Counted from the first letter of the stretch, positions 7,804-18,334 are shown. The stretch: DNA of 64,000 bases from Agrococcus sp. ARC_14 (GCF_022436485.1 NZ_JAKUDO010000001.1:248001-312000), one strand, 5' to 3'. Notes: a model not told the origin generated them from the sequence alone. Made by a program: numbers and translations.

Positions 7804-8859
7804 CTAGGCGTCCTTGAGCTGGAGCAGGCGGGCCTGCCCCTCCTCACGCATGTCGACGAGGCTCTCCCGGGCCGTCACGAAGTCCGAGAACGTCTTGTGC
7901 CCCAGCGACTTCTCGTTGAAGACCGGGTCCATGCGCTTCATCTGCTCCTTCACGACGTTGGCGTGCAGCCACTCGTCGTCGGTCTTCTGGTGCAGGATGC
8001 GCATGGCGCGCTCGAGGAGCCCGGTCGCGGCATCGCCACGCTGGTCGGCCGACATCGCCACCTCATCCTGCGTGGCGGCGACCGACTCGCTCGTCGCGCG
8101 GCGGCGACGGCGGGCCGGCGGCGCCTCGGGCTCGGGCTCCGCCTCTGCCTCCGCCTGCGGCTCAGCCGATGCATCCGCAGCAGCCGCGGCCTTCGCCGTC
8201 TTCGAGCTGCCCCGCCTGGACGACTTCGTCTCGCTCTTCGCCGGAGCAGATGTCGCCTCGGGCTCGGGCTCCAGCTCGTCGATCTGCACCGGCTCGATGC
8301 CCGGCAGCGCGTCGTAGTCGGCGAACTCGTCGCAGGCAGCCGCGAGCGACTTGGAGGTGCTGCCAGCGACGCCGATGCCGACGACATAGCTGCCGAGGCG
8401 CTTCGCACGCTGCGCGAGCGCGATGTAGTCGCTGTCGCCGGCGACGATCACGACGTGCGTGATGTCGTCGAGGCGGAACAGGTCCTCGACCACGTCGACG
8501 GCCAGGCGGATGTCGGCGCCGTTCTTCAGGGCCCGAGTGGTCGGGAACATCTGCACGAGGTCGACAGCGCGCGCCAGCAGCTGGTCGCGGTAGGCGGCGT
8601 GCGCCGGCACCGACCAGTCGGCGTAGGCGCGGCTCAGCACGATCGAGCCGAAGCTCGAGGCGTAGTCGATGATGGCGCCGAGGTCGACGGTGGCCTGCTG
8701 GAAGCGGGTGCGTGCCTTCGACTCGCGCCCGTCCGTTGGCAGGGTGCGCACCTTGTCGGCATGGAAGGCGCCGCGACCGTGGAGCTGGTCGTAGCGGGAG
8801 ATGAGGATGTTGTCGAAGTCGATGTAGACGGCGACACGCGTCTCGAGGTCTGTGGGCAT
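7804..8859 (-). CDS. NYN-domain (PIN-like) RNase with C-terminal LOTUS/OST-HTH domain
   Basis: The product has 351 residues. Residues 10-180 form an NYN nuclease-like domain with acidic motifs VYIDFDN, NGADIRLAVD and VAGDSDYIALAQ. A low-complexity Glu/Pro/Ala linker (about 190-270, including RRGSSKTAK and an ARRRRRA stretch) leads to a C-terminal helical domain (LLERAMRILHQKTDDEWLHANVVKEQ...) resembling a LOTUS/OST-HTH RNA-binding module. It probably acts on structured RNA. CAGACT at 8866-8871 (minus) is six bases before the ATG, again a leaderless-type start. Targets are unknown. Confidence 0.82.
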   Translation of the reverse strand: MPTDLETRVAVYIDFDNILISRYDQLHGRGAFHADKVRTLPTDGRESKARTRFQQATVDLGAIIDYASSFGSIVLSRAYADWSVPAHAAYRDQLLARAVDLVQMFPTTRALKNGADIRLAVDVVEDLFRLDDITHVVIVAGDSDYIALAQRAKRLGSYVVGIGVAGSTSKSLAAACDEFADYDALPGIEPVQIDELEPEPEATSAPAKSETKSSRRGSSKTAKAAAAADASAEPQAEAEAEPEPEAPPARRRRRATSESVAATQDEVAMSADQRGDAATGLLERAMRILHQKTDDEWLHANVVKEQMKRMDPVFNEKSLGHKTFSDFVTARESLVDMREEGQARLLQLKDA

Positions 8860-8879
8860 GCAGCCAGTCTGTCAGTCCC

Positions 8880-10163
8880 CTACGCGTGCTCCTCCAGGAA
8901 CGCGGCAGCGATCCGCTCCCGATAGACGGCCAGCACGAGCCAGACGCCGACGCCGGAGACCGCACCGAGCAGGCCGCCGACCACGAGCGATGTCGGGATG
9001 TCGCTGAACGAGGCGATCGCGCCGCCGGCCGCCGTGCCGATCGGGATGCTGCCCCAGAGGACCGTTCGGTAGGCACCCTGCACCCGGCCGAACAGCGCAT
9101 CCGGGATGAGCACCTGCCGCACCGACATGATCTGCACGTTGAAGGCGCTGATCGCCGCGGCGCCGAGCGGCCAGGCGATGAGCGTCATCACGAGGGTCGG
9201 CCAGATGCCCATCGCGACGAGCGTGAGGCCGCCGACGGTGGCGGCGACACCCATCGCGGCCGTTCGCCCGAGCAGCCGGGTCAGCAGCGGCGAGGCGATG
9301 GAGCCGATCACCGCGCCGACACCAACGGTCGCGAGCAACAGGCCGAAGCCCGCCTCCTCGATGCCGAGCACCTCGAGCGCGAAGAGCACCGCGACGCCGT
9401 TCGCGATCGAGTTGCCGAGACCGCCGATCGTCGTCACCCACAGCAGCTGCCGAAGGATCGGATGCCGCATGAGCCACACGAGGCCCTCCCGGATGTCTGC
9501 GGTGAAGGTCGTGCGCTCGTGCTCGGCCTTGCGCTCGGGCGCGAACGAGCCGCGCACCGTCACGATGAGCAGTGCGGCGAGCACGTAGAGCGCCATGGCG
9601 ACGCCCAGCGGCAGCATCGCTGAGAGCGCGAACAGCAGAGCGCCGAGCGGTGCGCCGAGGAACAGGTTGCAGACGCTCTCGGCCGTCGACAGCAGCGCGT
9701 TGCCGCGCTCGAGCTGATCGCGTCGCACGACGCGCGGCAGCATGGCGCGGGCCGCGTTGTCGTAGACGGTCTCGGCGACGCCGAGCAGGAAGGCCGCGGC
9801 GTAGAGCACGCCGATGCTCGAGAGGCCGGCACCGACAGCGACCGCGAGCAGCACCAGGATCACTGCCCGCGAGAGGTTCGCGAGCTGCATCGCGCGGCGG
9901 CGATCGATGCGGTCGACGAGCGCCCCCGCCGGGATCGCGAACAGCAACCATGGCAGGAACGCCAGTGATGCGACCAGCGAGACGAGGAACGGGTCGCGCG
10001 TGAGGCTGGCGGCGAGCAGTGGCAGCGCCGCCTGCAGGATGCCGTCCGAGAGGTTGGAGCCGGTCGACGAGGCGAACAGCCGCCAGAAGCTCGCACCGAG
10101 GCTCTTGCTCGTGGGGCGCGCCCGTCTGCCTCCGTCGTCGCTCACGGCATCCGATCCTGGCAC
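8880..10163 (-). CDS. MFS transporter
   Basis: This is a major facilitator with about 427 residues and 10-12 hydrophobic helices. Typical loops are visible, such as GALVDRIDRRRAMQLANLSRA between helices 2 and 3 (motif A-like). The split into two halves is separated by the polar 'FAPERKAEHERTTFTADIREG' loop. It resembles the drug/enterobactin-exporter type (MFS_3), but no substrate can be assigned. The first candidate start is GTG 10163. A second GTG at 10145 (VSDDGG) has AGGA upstream and is equally plausible, changing the protein by six residues. Confidence 0.85.
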   Translation of the reverse strand: MPGSDAVSDDGGRRARPTSKSLGASFWRLFASSTGSNLSDGILQAALPLLAASLTRDPFLVSLVASLAFLPWLLFAIPAGALVDRIDRRRAMQLANLSRAVILVLLAVAVGAGLSSIGVLYAAAFLLGVAETVYDNAARAMLPRVVRRDQLERGNALLSTAESVCNLFLGAPLGALLFALSAMLPLGVAMALYVLAALLIVTVRGSFAPERKAEHERTTFTADIREGLVWLMRHPILRQLLWVTTIGGLGNSIANGVAVLFALEVLGIEEAGFGLLLATVGVGAVIGSIASPLLTRLLGRTAAMGVAATVGGLTLVAMGIWPTLVMTLIAWPLGAAAISAFNVQIMSVRQVLIPDALFGRVQGAYRTVLWGSIPIGTAAGGAIASFSDIPTSLVVGGLLGAVSGVGVWLVLAVYRERIAAAFLEEHA

Positions 10164-10341
10164 GCGCGGCAGCTCCCTCGAGCTCCGATGTGGCGCGTTC
10201 TGCTGTCAGCAGCGGGCCGGCCGCAGCGGCATCCTCGCCTGCGACACGCGCGGATCCACGAACCACGCGCAGGGCGAACAGCGGTTGCGGGGGCGCGCTG
10301 GGCACGGCATCGTGGCTGACTCACCGATCGGAAGGAGCGCC

Positions 10342-10623
10342 ATGCTCACCTTGACCGAGAACGCCCAGACCGTGATCACCGGCATCGTCGACGGCGCGCA
10401 GGCGCCGCAGACCGGCGGCATCCGCATCTCCCAGGACGTCGAGGGCGCTGGCCTCAACGTCACCGTCGCCAACCAGCCGGAGGCCGAGGACCAGGTCGTC
10501 GAGTCCGCCGGAGCGAAGGTCTTCCTCGACCCGCAGGCGGCGACCAGCCTGGACGACAAGGTGCTGGATGCGTCGGCACAGCCCGACGGGCGCGTGGACT
10601 TCGCGATCGGCCAGCAGGACTGA
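10342..10623 (+). CDS. HesB/IscA-fold protein lacking all cysteines
   Basis: This 93-residue protein starts at ATG 10342 with AAGGAG eight bases upstream. The sequence (LTENAQTVITGIV, GGIRISQD, AGAKVFLDPQAATSLDDKVLDA) follows the A-type Fe-S scaffold fold, including the conserved 'F-hydrophobic-D' strand. However, it contains no cysteine at all, whereas IscA/SufA/ErpA use three. It therefore cannot bind a cluster in the usual way. Actinobacterial relatives are often labelled Fe-S assembly proteins by fold only. It is monocistronic, with a hairpin downstream. Confidence 0.8.
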   Translation: MLTLTENAQTVITGIVDGAQAPQTGGIRISQDVEGAGLNVTVANQPEAEDQVVESAGAKVFLDPQAATSLDDKVLDASAQPDGRVDFAIGQQD

Positions 10624-10632
10624 TCGCATGTG

Positions 10633-10666
10633 GAGAGCCCCCGGTCATGTGATCGGGGGTTCTCTC
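10633..10666 (+). terminator. Terminator hairpin after HesB-like gene
   Basis: GAGAG (10633-10637) pairs with CTCTC (10662-10666), and CCCCCG (10638-10643) with CGGGGG (10654-10659). The only interruption is a two-T bulge. It begins ten bases after the stop codon. Confidence 0.75.
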
Positions 10667-10778
10667 ATGCCCGGTCTGTGGCACGTGGCGCCATGCGCAC
10701 TGGAGTCTCGAACTTGCCTCGCGCCGCCGCCGTCCCCGCGAGCCAGGCGGAGCCGAAGTCTCCCCGGGCCGCACCCGC

Positions 10779-11689
10779 TCACAGTTGCGGCAGCAGCACC
10801 TCGGCGACGAGTTCGACGAGGCGCGCGTCACGTGCCTCTTCGTGCGCCGTGATGGCCACGGCCACCGCCGAGGCTGCGTCGATCACCACGTACTGCCCGT
10901 AGAGCCCGTCGAGGCGCCAGCAGTCTGCGGGGCCCTCCCAGATCGCGAGCCCGTAATGATGGAAGTCGGATGCGCTTGGCGCTCCCGTGGCGGTCCAGCT
11001 CGGATGCACGGGGTCGGCAGCGTGCATCGCTCGGATCCAGCGGGGTGAGACGAGCTGGCGACCCTGCCAGGCACCCTCGTCGCGCAGCAGCAGCGCGGTG
11101 CGACCGAGCTCGCTCGTGCGCAGCAGCAGCCCGGAGCCACCGAGCGGATGTCCGAGCGGGCAGCGCCGCCACTGCGGATCGTCGATGCCGAGCGGCTCGA
11201 AGAGGCGTGGCAGCAGCCAGTCCCGCACATCGACGCTCGTCGCGGCGCGCAGCATGCGCAGCACGACGTACGTCGAGGCATCGCTGTATTGAAACGTCGC
11301 TCCCGGCGTGCCCGTGACGTCGCGCCCGAGCATCTCCCCGGCGATATCTGGCCACGGCACCGGCTGCTGCGCGAACCAGGCGAAGTCGATGCCGCTCGTC
11401 ATCGTCAGTAGCTGCCGCACCGTGACGGCCGCGCAGCCGCGCCCGGTCGCGAGCTCCGGCAGCAGTTCGCCCGCAGTCGTCTCGAGCGCGAGCAGCCCCT
11501 CGTCGACCGCCATGCCGACCGCGAGTGCGGCGACGCCCTTCGAGACCGAGTGCAGGTCGACGCGGTCGTCGCTGCGCCAGCGGTGCTCCACAGTCTCGTC
11601 GCCGACCAGCACGTTCACGCCGTGCGCTGCGAGCCCCTCGGCATCGACGGCCGCGACATAAGCGGCCAGCGCACGCTCGAGCACCCGCA

Positions 11690-11690
<1 letters not shown>
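10779..11690 (-). CDS. Serine hydrolase, beta-lactamase/class C PBP-like
   Basis: This 303-residue protein has the SxxK motif SVSKG at about residues 48-52, in the expected place for a class C beta-lactamase-like esterase or DD-peptidase. A YSD motif (FQYSDASTYV) sits where YxN is expected, and HHYGLAIW replaces the third motif. No signal peptide is visible, so it is probably cytoplasmic. Family members include esterases and peptidases, and beta-lactam hydrolysis should not be assumed. Its ATG overlaps the dnaB stop by one base (TGATG at 11690), so it is probably translated from the dnaB message. Confidence 0.85.
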
Positions 11691-13147
<1,457 letters not shown>

Positions 13148-13487
13148 GGCGCGTCTCCCTCCGACTCGACGATGGCGCATCCCACCCACGCAGGCGATCG
13201 AGAGAGGGAGCCTCGCACAGGCTAGGAGCCGCAGGCGCGGGCGTCGAATCGCCTTGTGGAGAACCCTGTGGAGACCTGGGGACAACGCCGGGACAACCGT
13301 CGCGCGAGACCCCGCGACCCTGTGCACAGACCTGTGGACGCAGAAATCAGTTTCGCCCCTAAAGGGATGCTGACCGGGCTTTTTCGATTCCACACCCGGT
13401 GGGTAGATTCGAGACTGAAGTACACGTTGAAGGTTGGCGTCCCCCGGGTCGACTTGACGCCCATCCGCCCCTGTGCCGTGCACGACA
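13148..13487. other. Gene-free dnaB upstream region with degenerate DnaA boxes
   Basis: This 340-bp stretch lies between the dnaB start and the rplI terminator. I see no convincing ORF. It contains DnaA-box-like sequences: TGTGGAGAA (13255-13263, one mismatch to TGTGGATAA), TGTGGAGAC (13267-13275) and TGTGGACGC (13333-13341). They lie upstream of the possible dnaB promoter. Confidence 0.5.
13219..13248 (-). promoter_or_regulatory. Candidate dnaB promoter
   Basis: On the minus strand, TTCGAC (13248-13243) and TAGCCT (13224-13219) are separated by 18 bases. They lie about 70 bases upstream of the dnaB ATG. The -10 fits the actinobacterial TANNNT pattern; the -35 is only fair. Confidence 0.4.
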
Positions 13488-13520
13488 GAGGGCCCGCATC
13501 CATGACGGATGCGGGCCCTC
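13488..13520 (-). terminator. Terminator of the rpsF-ssb-rpsR-rplI operon
   Basis: A perfect 14-bp stem (13488-13501 with 13507-13520) and five-base loop begin 15 bases after the rplI stop on the minus strand. Confidence 0.85.
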
Positions 13521-13535
13521 GTGCGTGCGGCGCGA

Positions 13536-13988
13536 CTACTTCGCAGCGACCACCTTGAGGGTGATCGTCGCGACGATGTCGTCGCGCAGGCGAGCGGTCG
13601 CCTGGAACTCGCCCACCGAGCGGATCGGCGTCGCGATCTCGATGACGCGCTTGTCGAGCGAGCCGTGACCGGCTGCCTTGACGGCGTCAGCGATGTCCTT
13701 CGTCTGGATCGAGCCGAAGAGACGGCCCTCAGCGCCGGCCTTGGCCGACAGCGTCACCGGGTTCGCCTCGAGGCGAGCGCGGAGATCCTGCGCCTCCTCG
13801 ATCGTGGCGTGCTCGCGAGCGACGCGGCCTGCCTTGATCGACTCGACCTGCTTCTCGCCGCCGCGCGTCCACGCGACAGCAAGGCCCTGGGGCACGAGGT
13901 AGTTGCGTGCGAAGCCGTTCTTGACCTCGATCACGTCACCAGCGGAACCGAGGCCGGAGACCTCGTTCGTGAGAATGAGCTTTGCCAT
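13536..13988 (-). CDS. rplI: 50S ribosomal protein L9
   Basis: The product is 150 residues, the normal length for L9. The N-terminal [37 protein letters not shown] motif binds 23S rRNA. A long connecting helix and the C-terminal domain ([26 protein letters not shown]) follow. It is the last gene of the rpsF operon and lies 11 bases after rpsR. Confidence 0.97.
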   Translation of the reverse strand: MAKLILTNEVSGLGSAGDVIEVKNGFARNYLVPQGLAVAWTRGGEKQVESIKAGRVAREHATIEEAQDLRARLEANPVTLSAKAGAEGRLFGSIQTKDIADAVKAAGHGSLDKRVIEIATPIRSVGEFQATARLRDDIVATITLKVVAAK

Positions 13989-13999
13989 CGTTCAGCCCC

Positions 14000-14254
14000 T
14001 CAGCGTCCGGCGCCCGAGTAGGGCAGGAGCGCCATCTCGCGTGCGTTCTTGATCGCCTTGGCGATCAGACGCTGCTCCTGCACCGAGACTCCGGTGATGC
14101 GACGGGCGCGGATCTTGCCACGCTCCGAGATGAACCTCTTGAGCGTCGCGACGTCCTTCCAGTCGATGATGCCAACCCTGATCGCCTTTGCCGGAGCGAC
14201 GGGCTTGCCGCCCTTCGGTCCCCGCGGCTTGCGGTTCTGCGGCTTTCCAGCCAT
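14000..14254 (-). CDS. rpsR: 30S ribosomal protein S18
   Basis: This 84-residue basic protein contains the S18 core [50 protein letters not shown]. It has no cysteine, so it is the non-zinc form. S18 binds S6 on the 30S platform, and here it is co-transcribed with rpsF and ssb. Between ssb and rpsR lies a small hairpin (CGGGAC/GTCCCG near 14274-14289), probably not a full terminator. Confidence 0.96.
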   Translation of the reverse strand: MAGKPQNRKPRGPKGGKPVAPAKAIRVGIIDWKDVATLKRFISERGKIRARRITGVSVQEQRLIAKAIKNAREMALLPYSGAGR

Positions 14255-14314
14255 GATTCCTTCTTTCGTGCTCGGGACTCTCGTCCCGTGAAACTGAGAT
14301 GTGAGCGAGAAGCC

Positions 14315-14869
14315 TTAGAAGGGCGTCTCGTCGTTGTAAGCGGTGCCCGGGGCGCCCCAGACGTCGCCGCCCTGCTGGCCACCGGCCTGCGGAGCGCCGG
14401 CCTGCGGCTGCGACTGCTGCTGGCCCCACGGCTCCTCAGCGACCTGCTGCGGCTGGCCGAAGCCGCCGCCCTGGTTGCCTCCGGAGCTGCGACCTGCGCC
14501 GCCGCCCGTGGTGCGGGTGACCTGCGCGGTGGCGTAGCGGAGCGAGGGGCCGATCTCGTCGACCTCGAGCTCGATGACCGTGCGCTTCTCGCCCTGCTGC
14601 GTCTCGAACGAGCGCTGCTTCAGGCGGCCCTGTGCGATGACACGGCTGCCCTTCGTCAGGCTCTGCGAGACGTGCTCGGCGAATTCGCGCCACACCGATG
14701 CGCGAAGGAACAGCGCTTCGCCGTCCTTCCACTCGTTGGCCTGGCGGTCGAACGTGCGGGGAGTCGACGCGATCGTGAAGTTCGCGACGGCGAGTCCGCT
14801 CTGCGTGTACCGCAGCTCCGGGTCGGCAGTGAGGTTGCCGACCACCGTGATGATCGTCTCGCCAGCCAT
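14315..14869 (-). CDS. ssb: Single-stranded DNA-binding protein
   Basis: The 184-residue protein has the OB-fold domain in the first 110 residues ([58 protein letters not shown]). A Gly/Gln-rich linker follows, with an acidic-hydrophobic tip ending DETPF. That tip is the partner-binding tail, a slightly shortened version of the usual DDDIPF type. It acts at replication forks and repair sites. The stop/start spacing with rpsF is two bases. Confidence 0.96.
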   Translation of the reverse strand: MAGETIITVVGNLTADPELRYTQSGLAVANFTIASTPRTFDRQANEWKDGEALFLRASVWREFAEHVSQSLTKGSRVIAQGRLKQRSFETQQGEKRTVIELEVDEIGPSLRYATAQVTRTTGGGAGRSSGGNQGGGFGQPQQVAEEPWGQQQSQPQAGAPQAGGQQGGDVWGAPGTAYNDETPF

Positions 14870-14871
14870 CG

Positions 14872-15393
14872 TTACTTGGCCTCTGCCTCAGCCGGAACGG
14901 CCTCTGCCTCAGCCGGAGCGACCTCTGCCTCAGCGGCGGCCTTCGCGGGAGCGGTCTTGGCGGGAGCGGCCTTCTTGGCAGCGGGCTTCGCGTCGGTGGC
15001 GGGCGCAGTTGCATCCGCAGCCGGAGCTGCCGGTGCGGCGGGAGCCTTCGCGGCCTTCGCGGCCTTCGCCTCGGCGTGACGCCTCGAGTCGCTCGTCACC
15101 GCGACGGCGGTGTCGGCACGCAGCACCTTGGTGCGCATGACGGCCTCCGAGAGACCGAGCTGGCGGTCCAGCTCGTCGGTGGTCGCGGACTCTGCCGAGA
15201 AGTTGACGACGGCGTAGATGCCCTCGGTCTTCTTGTCGATCTCGTATGCGAGGCGGCGACGGCCCCAGATGTCGATGTTCTCGATCGTGCCGCCATCGTT
15301 GCGGATCACGTTGAGGAACTTGTCGAGCGACGGAGCGACTGTGCGCTCGTCCACCTCCGGGTCGAGAATCACCATGAGTTCGTACTGCTGCAT
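14872..15393 (-). CDS. rpsF: 30S ribosomal protein S6 with long Ala/Lys/Glu-rich tail
   Basis: The first 97 residues are canonical S6 ([48 protein letters not shown]). A further 75 residues of Ala, Lys, Pro and Glu follow, with [12 protein letters not shown]-like repeats, making 173 residues instead of about 100. Such low-complexity tails occur in some actinobacterial S6 proteins and their role is unknown. AAGGAGGTGGGTGAAGC precedes the ATG, a very strong ribosome-binding site. It is the first gene of the operon. Confidence 0.95.
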   Translation of the reverse strand: MQQYELMVILDPEVDERTVAPSLDKFLNVIRNDGGTIENIDIWGRRRLAYEIDKKTEGIYAVVNFSAESATTDELDRQLGLSEAVMRTKVLRADTAVAVTSDSRRHAEAKAAKAAKAPAAPAAPAADATAPATDAKPAAKKAAPAKTAPAKAAAEAEVAPAEAEAVPAEAEAK

Positions 15394-15487
15394 GCTTCAC
15401 CCACCTCCTTCGGACTAGAACGGCTGCAGACGGTCTGCAGCAGGAGGGTATGCATGGTGCGCGGGCAGGGCCCAGCGCAACCTGTCA

Positions 15488-15517
15488 ACTGTAGCGCAGG
15501 CGTGCGCCCGCCCTCAA
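15488..15517 (-). promoter_or_regulatory. Candidate rpsF operon promoter
   Basis: On the minus strand TTGAGG (15517-15512) and TACAGT (15493-15488) are 18 bases apart. They lie 95 bases upstream of the rpsF ATG. Confidence 0.5.
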
Positions 15518-15541
15518 GGTTTCGCGGTACGGATGCCGGGG

Positions 15542-16783
15542 TCAGTCGGCGCGTCGGTGAGTGCGCGTCGCTCGTGCTGCAGAGGTGAGGACGCCGATGC
15601 CATTGATGAGGACGACGATGCAGAGGATGGCGCGCCACCAGGTCCAGCCGCTGGTGAGGGTCGCGAGCATCGCGACAGCAGCGCTGATCGCCAGCATCAG
15701 GATGCCGATTGCGATCGAGAAGCCTGGGCGTTCACGCCACCACCGCGCATATCTCGACCACCCTGAATCCTGGTCGGGATCCGGCGTCCGCATCGCCTCG
15801 GCGAGGATGGCCCTTGCCGTGGTCTGCGGATAGACGATCGCCCCGGCCTCTCGCTCCGGATCGGCGCCAGCCGCGATCCGGAGCAATGTGGGAGAGCCTT
15901 CGATGGCGACCGCGAGCGCATGGAGAGCGGGGCGCGGCTCGTCCGCCATCGACCGCAGCGCGTCGAGCGTGCTTGCATTCCATCCGAGACGCTGCGCGAG
16001 CTCTGGAGACGGCTCGATATACGGCGCGCTCTGCGTCACTGCCAACTGCAGGTCGACCGCAGCGGAATGCTCCTGCGACTGGATGCCGACCGGAGGGTCG
16101 CCCCAGCCACGGCCCCACGCACGGTCGGGCCCAAGCCATCGCGAATGAACGAGTACCTCGATCTCTGTCCCGTCAGGGGCTTCCGCGAGCCGCACAATCG
16201 GGCAGGCTGCCCGCCACCAGGAAATGGATCGGAGGCTATCCGTCACCACGATCGTCCGGTCGCCGTCCGGCACGAGCACGGTACGGGCGCGCGCGCCGAG
16301 TGCGGCCTGCGGGAATCGCGCCGCGACGACCGTTGCTGACAGCGGCGCCACCGCGACAGCACGAACTGCCTGGTCCGATGTCTGCGATATCGACGCTTCC
16401 CTTCTGTCCCACGCGGCGTCGAGGTCGATGCCGTCCGGCACGATCCGCAGCTCTCCGTCTTCGTCCGTGCCGTGCGGCCGCACCGGTAGCTCGCAGGTAT
16501 CCAGCAGCACAGCCGCGTCGAGGGCTCGCGAGAGCCTCGCAGCGACCGTCGCGAGTTCCAGTCCGGACTCCACGTCGTCCCCCGCCGCGCGCAGCGCGAG
16601 AGCCCCGTCGTCCACGAAGATCCACCCGTGCAGCGTGGAATCGTCGGAGAACGGGTACACGACGCCGATCAACCGTTCAGAACGCAGCGCCGCAAGCATC
16701 CGATCTCTGAGCCCTGTCGCGGGCGAGCGAGGCACGATGGCGAGCTCGACACCGTCAGGCTCGTGCTGCACGGCTCCTGACAT
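15542..16783 (-). CDS. Unknown protein with two C-terminal TM helices
   Basis: This is a 413-residue protein starting at ATG 16783. I do not recognise the family. Residues 1-350 look like a soluble mixed alpha/beta region with no enzymatic motif that I can identify. Two hydrophobic helices (about 358-380 and 385-405) lie at the end, followed by a short basic tail (RATRTHRRAD), so it is probably tail-anchored with most of the chain cytoplasmic. TACGCT at 16790-16795 (minus) is six bases before the ATG and no ribosome-binding site is seen, so the mRNA is probably leaderless. Codon use appears slightly more AT-tolerant than its neighbours. Confidence 0.7.
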   Translation of the reverse strand: MSGAVQHEPDGVELAIVPRSPATGLRDRMLAALRSERLIGVVYPFSDDSTLHGWIFVDDGALALRAAGDDVESGLELATVAARLSRALDAAVLLDTCELPVRPHGTDEDGELRIVPDGIDLDAAWDRREASISQTSDQAVRAVAVAPLSATVVAARFPQAALGARARTVLVPDGDRTIVVTDSLRSISWWRAACPIVRLAEAPDGTEIEVLVHSRWLGPDRAWGRGWGDPPVGIQSQEHSAAVDLQLAVTQSAPYIEPSPELAQRLGWNASTLDALRSMADEPRPALHALAVAIEGSPTLLRIAAGADPEREAGAIVYPQTTARAILAEAMRTPDPDQDSGWSRYARWWRERPGFSIAIGILMLAISAAVAMLATLTSGWTWWRAILCIVVLINGIGVLTSAARATRTHRRAD

Positions 16784-16812
16784 GGACGAAGCGTAACCGC
16801 CGGGGACTCGGC

Positions 16813-18261
16813 TCAGCAGGCGCGCGCCGCCCACCAGTCGCGCAACACGGCCTCGGCGCGCTCGGGTCCCAGCGGGCCCTCCTCGAGCCGGTGCTCGAGC
16901 AGCATCCGGTACGCCTCCCCCACCTCGCGGCCGGGCTTCAGCCCCAAGATCGCCATGATCTGCTCGCCGTCGAGGTCGGGACGCACCGCATCCATCTCCT
17001 CCTGCTCGCGCAGCTCGGCGATGCGCTGCTCGAGGTCGTCGTAGGCGAACTCCAGTCGCTCGGCCTTGCGGCGGTTGCGTGTGGTGACGTCCGAGCGCGT
17101 GAGGATGTGCAGCCGCTCGAGCTGCGGACCCGCGTCGCGCACGTAGCGGCGCACCGCCGAATCCGTCCACGCCTGCTCGCCGTAGCCGTAGAACCGCAGG
17201 TGCAGCTCGACGAGCCGCGCGACCGCCTTCACGGTGTCGTTGTCGAACCGCAGCGCCTTCAGTCGGTGCTTCGCCAGCCGCGCACCGACGAGGTCGTGCT
17301 GGTGGAACGTGACGACGCGCCCCTCGATGCGACGCGTGTCGGGCTTGCCGATGTCGTGCAGCAGGCCCGCGAGCCGCGAGACAAGGTCGGGAGCCGCATC
17401 CGGGTGCCTCGACGCCTCCAGCGCGATGCCCTGCTGCAGCACCGTGAGCGAATGCTCGTAGACGTCCTTGTGATGCGCGTGCTCGTCGGCCTCGAGTCGC
17501 AGCGCCGGCACCTCGGGCAGCACCCGGTCGAGGATGCCGGTGTCGGTCAGCAGACGGATGCCCGGCACGGGCTCCGCTGTCAGCAGCAGCTTGGTGAGCT
17601 CGTCGCGCACGCGCTCTGCGGAGATGTCGCGGATGCGTTCGGCCAGCTCGGTCATGGCCGTCACGACGCGAGGGGCCACGTCGAAGCCCAGCTGCGCAGC
17701 GAAGCGCGCGGCGCGCATCATGCGCAGCGGGTCGTCGTCGAAGGACTGCTCGGCCGCCTGTGGGGTGTCGAGCACCCCGGCCAGCAGGTGCTCGAGGCCG
17801 CCGCCGACGTCGACGAGCTGGGGCGACCCATCCGTCATCTGCTCGCCGCGCAGCGGCGTGACCCGCAGCGCCATCGCGTTGACGGTGAAGTCGCGGCGCA
17901 CGAGATCGCCCTCGAGGGTGTCGCCGAATGCGACCTGCGGCTTGCGGGAGACGCCGTCATAGCTGTCGGCGCGGTAGGTGGTGATCTCGATCGTGTCGTC
18001 GCCGATGCGCGCGGCGATGGTGCCGAACTCGCGGCCGACATCCCAGGTGGCGTCGGCGAGCGGCGCGATGATCGACAGGATCTCGTCGGGCGTCGCGCTC
18101 GAGGCGAAGTCGAGATCGGTCACCGCGCGGTCGAGGAACGCGTCGCGCACGGGGCCGCCGACGAGGGCCAGCTCGTGGCCGGCGGCGGCGAAGGCCTCTG
18201 CGAGCTGCGCCGTGGGCGCGGTGGCGACGAGCGCGTGCAGTCGCGCGGTCGCCTCAGCCAT
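16813..18261 (-). CDS. cca: CCA tRNA nucleotidyltransferase
   Basis: The product of about 482 residues is a class II polymerase-beta-fold enzyme that adds or repairs the 3' CCA of tRNAs. It shows LVGGPVRDAFLDRAVTDLDFAS with the catalytic DLD pair, the template-independent RRDFTVNAMALR motif, and an HD domain (DIGKPDTRR, HHKDVYEHSLTV). tRNA-Ala and tRNA-Leu in this window lack an encoded CCA, so the enzyme is needed. GTG 18270, three codons upstream of ATG 18261, is an alternative start. CAGAAT at 18279-18284 (minus) is eight bases before that GTG. Confidence 0.93.
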   Translation of the reverse strand: MAEATARLHALVATAPTAQLAEAFAAAGHELALVGGPVRDAFLDRAVTDLDFASSATPDEILSIIAPLADATWDVGREFGTIAARIGDDTIEITTYRADSYDGVSRKPQVAFGDTLEGDLVRRDFTVNAMALRVTPLRGEQMTDGSPQLVDVGGGLEHLLAGVLDTPQAAEQSFDDDPLRMMRAARFAAQLGFDVAPRVVTAMTELAERIRDISAERVRDELTKLLLTAEPVPGIRLLTDTGILDRVLPEVPALRLEADEHAHHKDVYEHSLTVLQQGIALEASRHPDAAPDLVSRLAGLLHDIGKPDTRRIEGRVVTFHQHDLVGARLAKHRLKALRFDNDTVKAVARLVELHLRFYGYGEQAWTDSAVRRYVRDAGPQLERLHILTRSDVTTRNRRKAERLEFAYDDLEQRIAELREQEEMDAVRPDLDGEQIMAILGLKPGREVGEAYRMLLEHRLEEGPLGPERAEAVLRDWWAARAC

Positions 18262-18334
18262 GTCAGTCACGGAGGAACATTCTGACAGGTCGGCGAACAG
18301 GGCTGTCGTGGCCGAGCCGCTTACACTTGCCAGC

